A stretch of DNA of 16,718 bases, from positions 1 through 16,718 of the forward strand of contig JBLHRR010000129.1 of the NCBI GenBank assembly GCA_047626155.1, in the 5' to 3' direction. This DNA comes from CALGLS01 sp047626155. GTDB lineage: Bacteria; Bacteroidota; Bacteroidia; Chitinophagales; Saprospiraceae. A model generated the notes under the pieces. The model ran no database searches. It was given only the letters and a program-made list of their open reading frames with translations, and was not told the DNA's origin. This document shows positions 15,681 through 16,718 of this stretch, one piece after another; position 1 is the first letter of the stretch, and every line of letters starts with the position of its first letter. Both the position numbers and the translations under genes were made by a program.

Positions 15681-16496
15681 AAACTCTAATGTCCCTGTAT
15701 ATTTAGGTAAAACAGATTACTCAGAATTGATAGCTAGTGATCCTCTTTTATCATAGCAAAACATGTAAGTATAAAATTCGCTCGTAAAACCGTAAAGCCA
15801 CTTCGATTTTCCATTCACACGTGCGACTGTTTCATCTGCATGTGCTATTTCACTTTCTAAAACAGCTTGCTTTATTTGATCTTCGGGTTCTTCTAGGTAA
15901 CCGTAAACTTTATTAAGAATTTTCTGCTGAGTACCATCATTCGTATGGTAGCCATAAAGATCACCGGAAAGTTCTCGTGTCCTTTGCCAAGACAGATGGA
16001 ATTTATTATTTAATAAAGTCACTTATTTTTTTACCCCATAGCCATACTGGACAGGAGCATTTATTTGATTCGGAAATGGCTGATGAAATTGTTTACCACA
16101 AGATAGGCAGTCGCATTGATAATGCTTGATATTCTACTACAAATAATTTTGGATCAGGTATATCGAACACCTGTCTTTTTTCGCATAATTCTTTTTCCAC
16201 TTCATTTAAAGATTGACCTCAACTACATTCATCAGGAATTAAACTAACTGTAGTACCCGGATTACTAGTCATTTCTAAAGCTTTCCCTGCGTGTTCTTTT
16301 CGGTCACCGTTTGGTTTTTACCTTTTTTTCTTATTAGGTGGCGGCTTTTTTAACCCATCAAAGGAGGGTGGCTTTGAACTGTTCATTTGTTTGACTTGAA
16401 CTTTAACTCGTTTACCTTAGCCGTAAGTCTTTCTAGCTGAATTAATAACGCTTTAATCAGCTCATGGCAATCTTCTATCTTATTTGGTAAGTTCAT
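15681..16496 (-). pseudogene. IS66-family transposase, degraded and truncated
   Basis: Reading leftward from the ATG at 16496, segments of one IS66 transposase appear in successive frames. First is a coiled-coil N-terminus (KIEDCHELIKALLIQLERL) that stops at 16383-16385. Next, in another frame, comes NSSKPPSFDGLKKPP, with an in-frame TAA at 16318-16320 and a TGA at 16219-16221 that seems to replace the second Cys of a C-x-C-G zinc motif. A frameshift near 16119-16131 leads to CDCLSCGKQF and APVQYGYGVKK, then a TAA at 16023-16025. The longest intact piece (15720-16022) contains DLYGYHTNDGT and HADETVARVNGK, with the first catalytic Asp of the DDE domain, and ends at a TAA (15717-15719). LPKYTGTLEF follows beyond it. 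The C-terminal half is missing. It cannot be active; no terminal inverted repeats were identified. Confidence 0.88.
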
Positions 16497-16718
16497 TTAT
16501 TATGTCATGCAATATAGTTATTTATGAGAAAACCCTTTATCCTTCTACGAAAATGATATAACATTCGATGTAATTTCACCATAAGATTCCTTTTTTTTTG
16601 GGTTTTGGTTTTTTTAGACCTCCTTGGGCTTTTTTGTCTACTTGTTTTTGTTTTCTTACTCCCTAATTAAAAGTAAATTTGTCCAGGTTAAATTTCAATA
16701 AAACAAATGAGTGTTATT
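16497..16718. other. Right-end non-coding stretch with homopolymer runs
   Basis: No gene recognised. Positions about 16588-16660 are extremely T-rich on the plus strand, with runs of nine, seven and six T separated by GGG or GG. On the other strand this is an A-rich stretch containing AAGGAGG. It may be the upstream part of the IS66 element, but this is not shown by any motif. Confidence 0.4.

Noticed and set aside
15528..15689. 53-codon plus-strand ORF
   Set aside because: It overlaps and is antisense to the decayed IS66 remnant, and it matches nothing recognised. Probably a shadow frame.

Overview
The window reads as a piece of a Bacteroidota chromosome, probably from a free-living Saprospiria- or Lewinella-like or flavobacterial relative. 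Three things point there. One protein ends in a type A type IX secretion (T9SS) sorting domain with the IYPNPF motif. The recognisable promoters match the Bacteroidota consensus TTTG-N19-TAnnTTTG. Gene starts lack convincing Shine-Dalgarno sequences and have A-rich upstream stretches. Genes sit far apart, and there are several decayed genes, so this is a loose, non-operonic region. No CRISPR array, tRNA or rRNA was seen.

Layout, left to right. Positions 1-2072 (minus) hold a large secreted T9SS cargo protein with an Omp28/thioredoxin-like CxxC domain; its stop codon lies inside an 11-bp tandem repeat. Positions 2073-2654 are non-coding, with several hairpins including a probable katG terminator. 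Positions 2655-4871 (minus) encode a full-length catalase-peroxidase, KatG. After about 420 bp without a gene, 5295-6079 (minus) carries a CarboxypepD-reg-like exported protein and an outer-membrane-barrel-like ORF that look like two halves of one frameshifted gene. Positions 6080-7383 contain no convincing protein gene. They do contain a near-perfect plus-strand promoter (6220-6250) and a very strong hairpin terminator (6866-6908), which may delimit an unannotated RNA.

From 7384 the plus strand encodes an SsuD-like flavin-dependent monooxygenase and then a sodium/solute symporter of the SGLT-like type. The two may be co-transcribed. A broken small exported protein lies convergently behind the symporter (10185-10467, minus). 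Divergent from it is a 1174-residue fusion of a SWIM zinc finger to a SNF2-family helicase (10732-14256). Next is an orphan LytTR response regulator (14663-15409). Its immediate upstream region is a striking, almost G-free A/C-rich leader made of five 9-bp and six 10-bp tandem units. The right end (about 15681-16496, minus) is an IS66-family transposase pseudogene with several stops and frameshifts.

Functionally the genes look independent: peroxide defence (KatG), secreted or surface proteins, one oxidoreductase/transporter pair, nucleic-acid remodelling and a signal-output regulator. The two most interesting items are the repeat-built leader abutting the LytTR start codon, and the promoter-terminator pair that encloses no gene between two divergently transcribed genes. 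All family assignments come from motif reading, without database searches.
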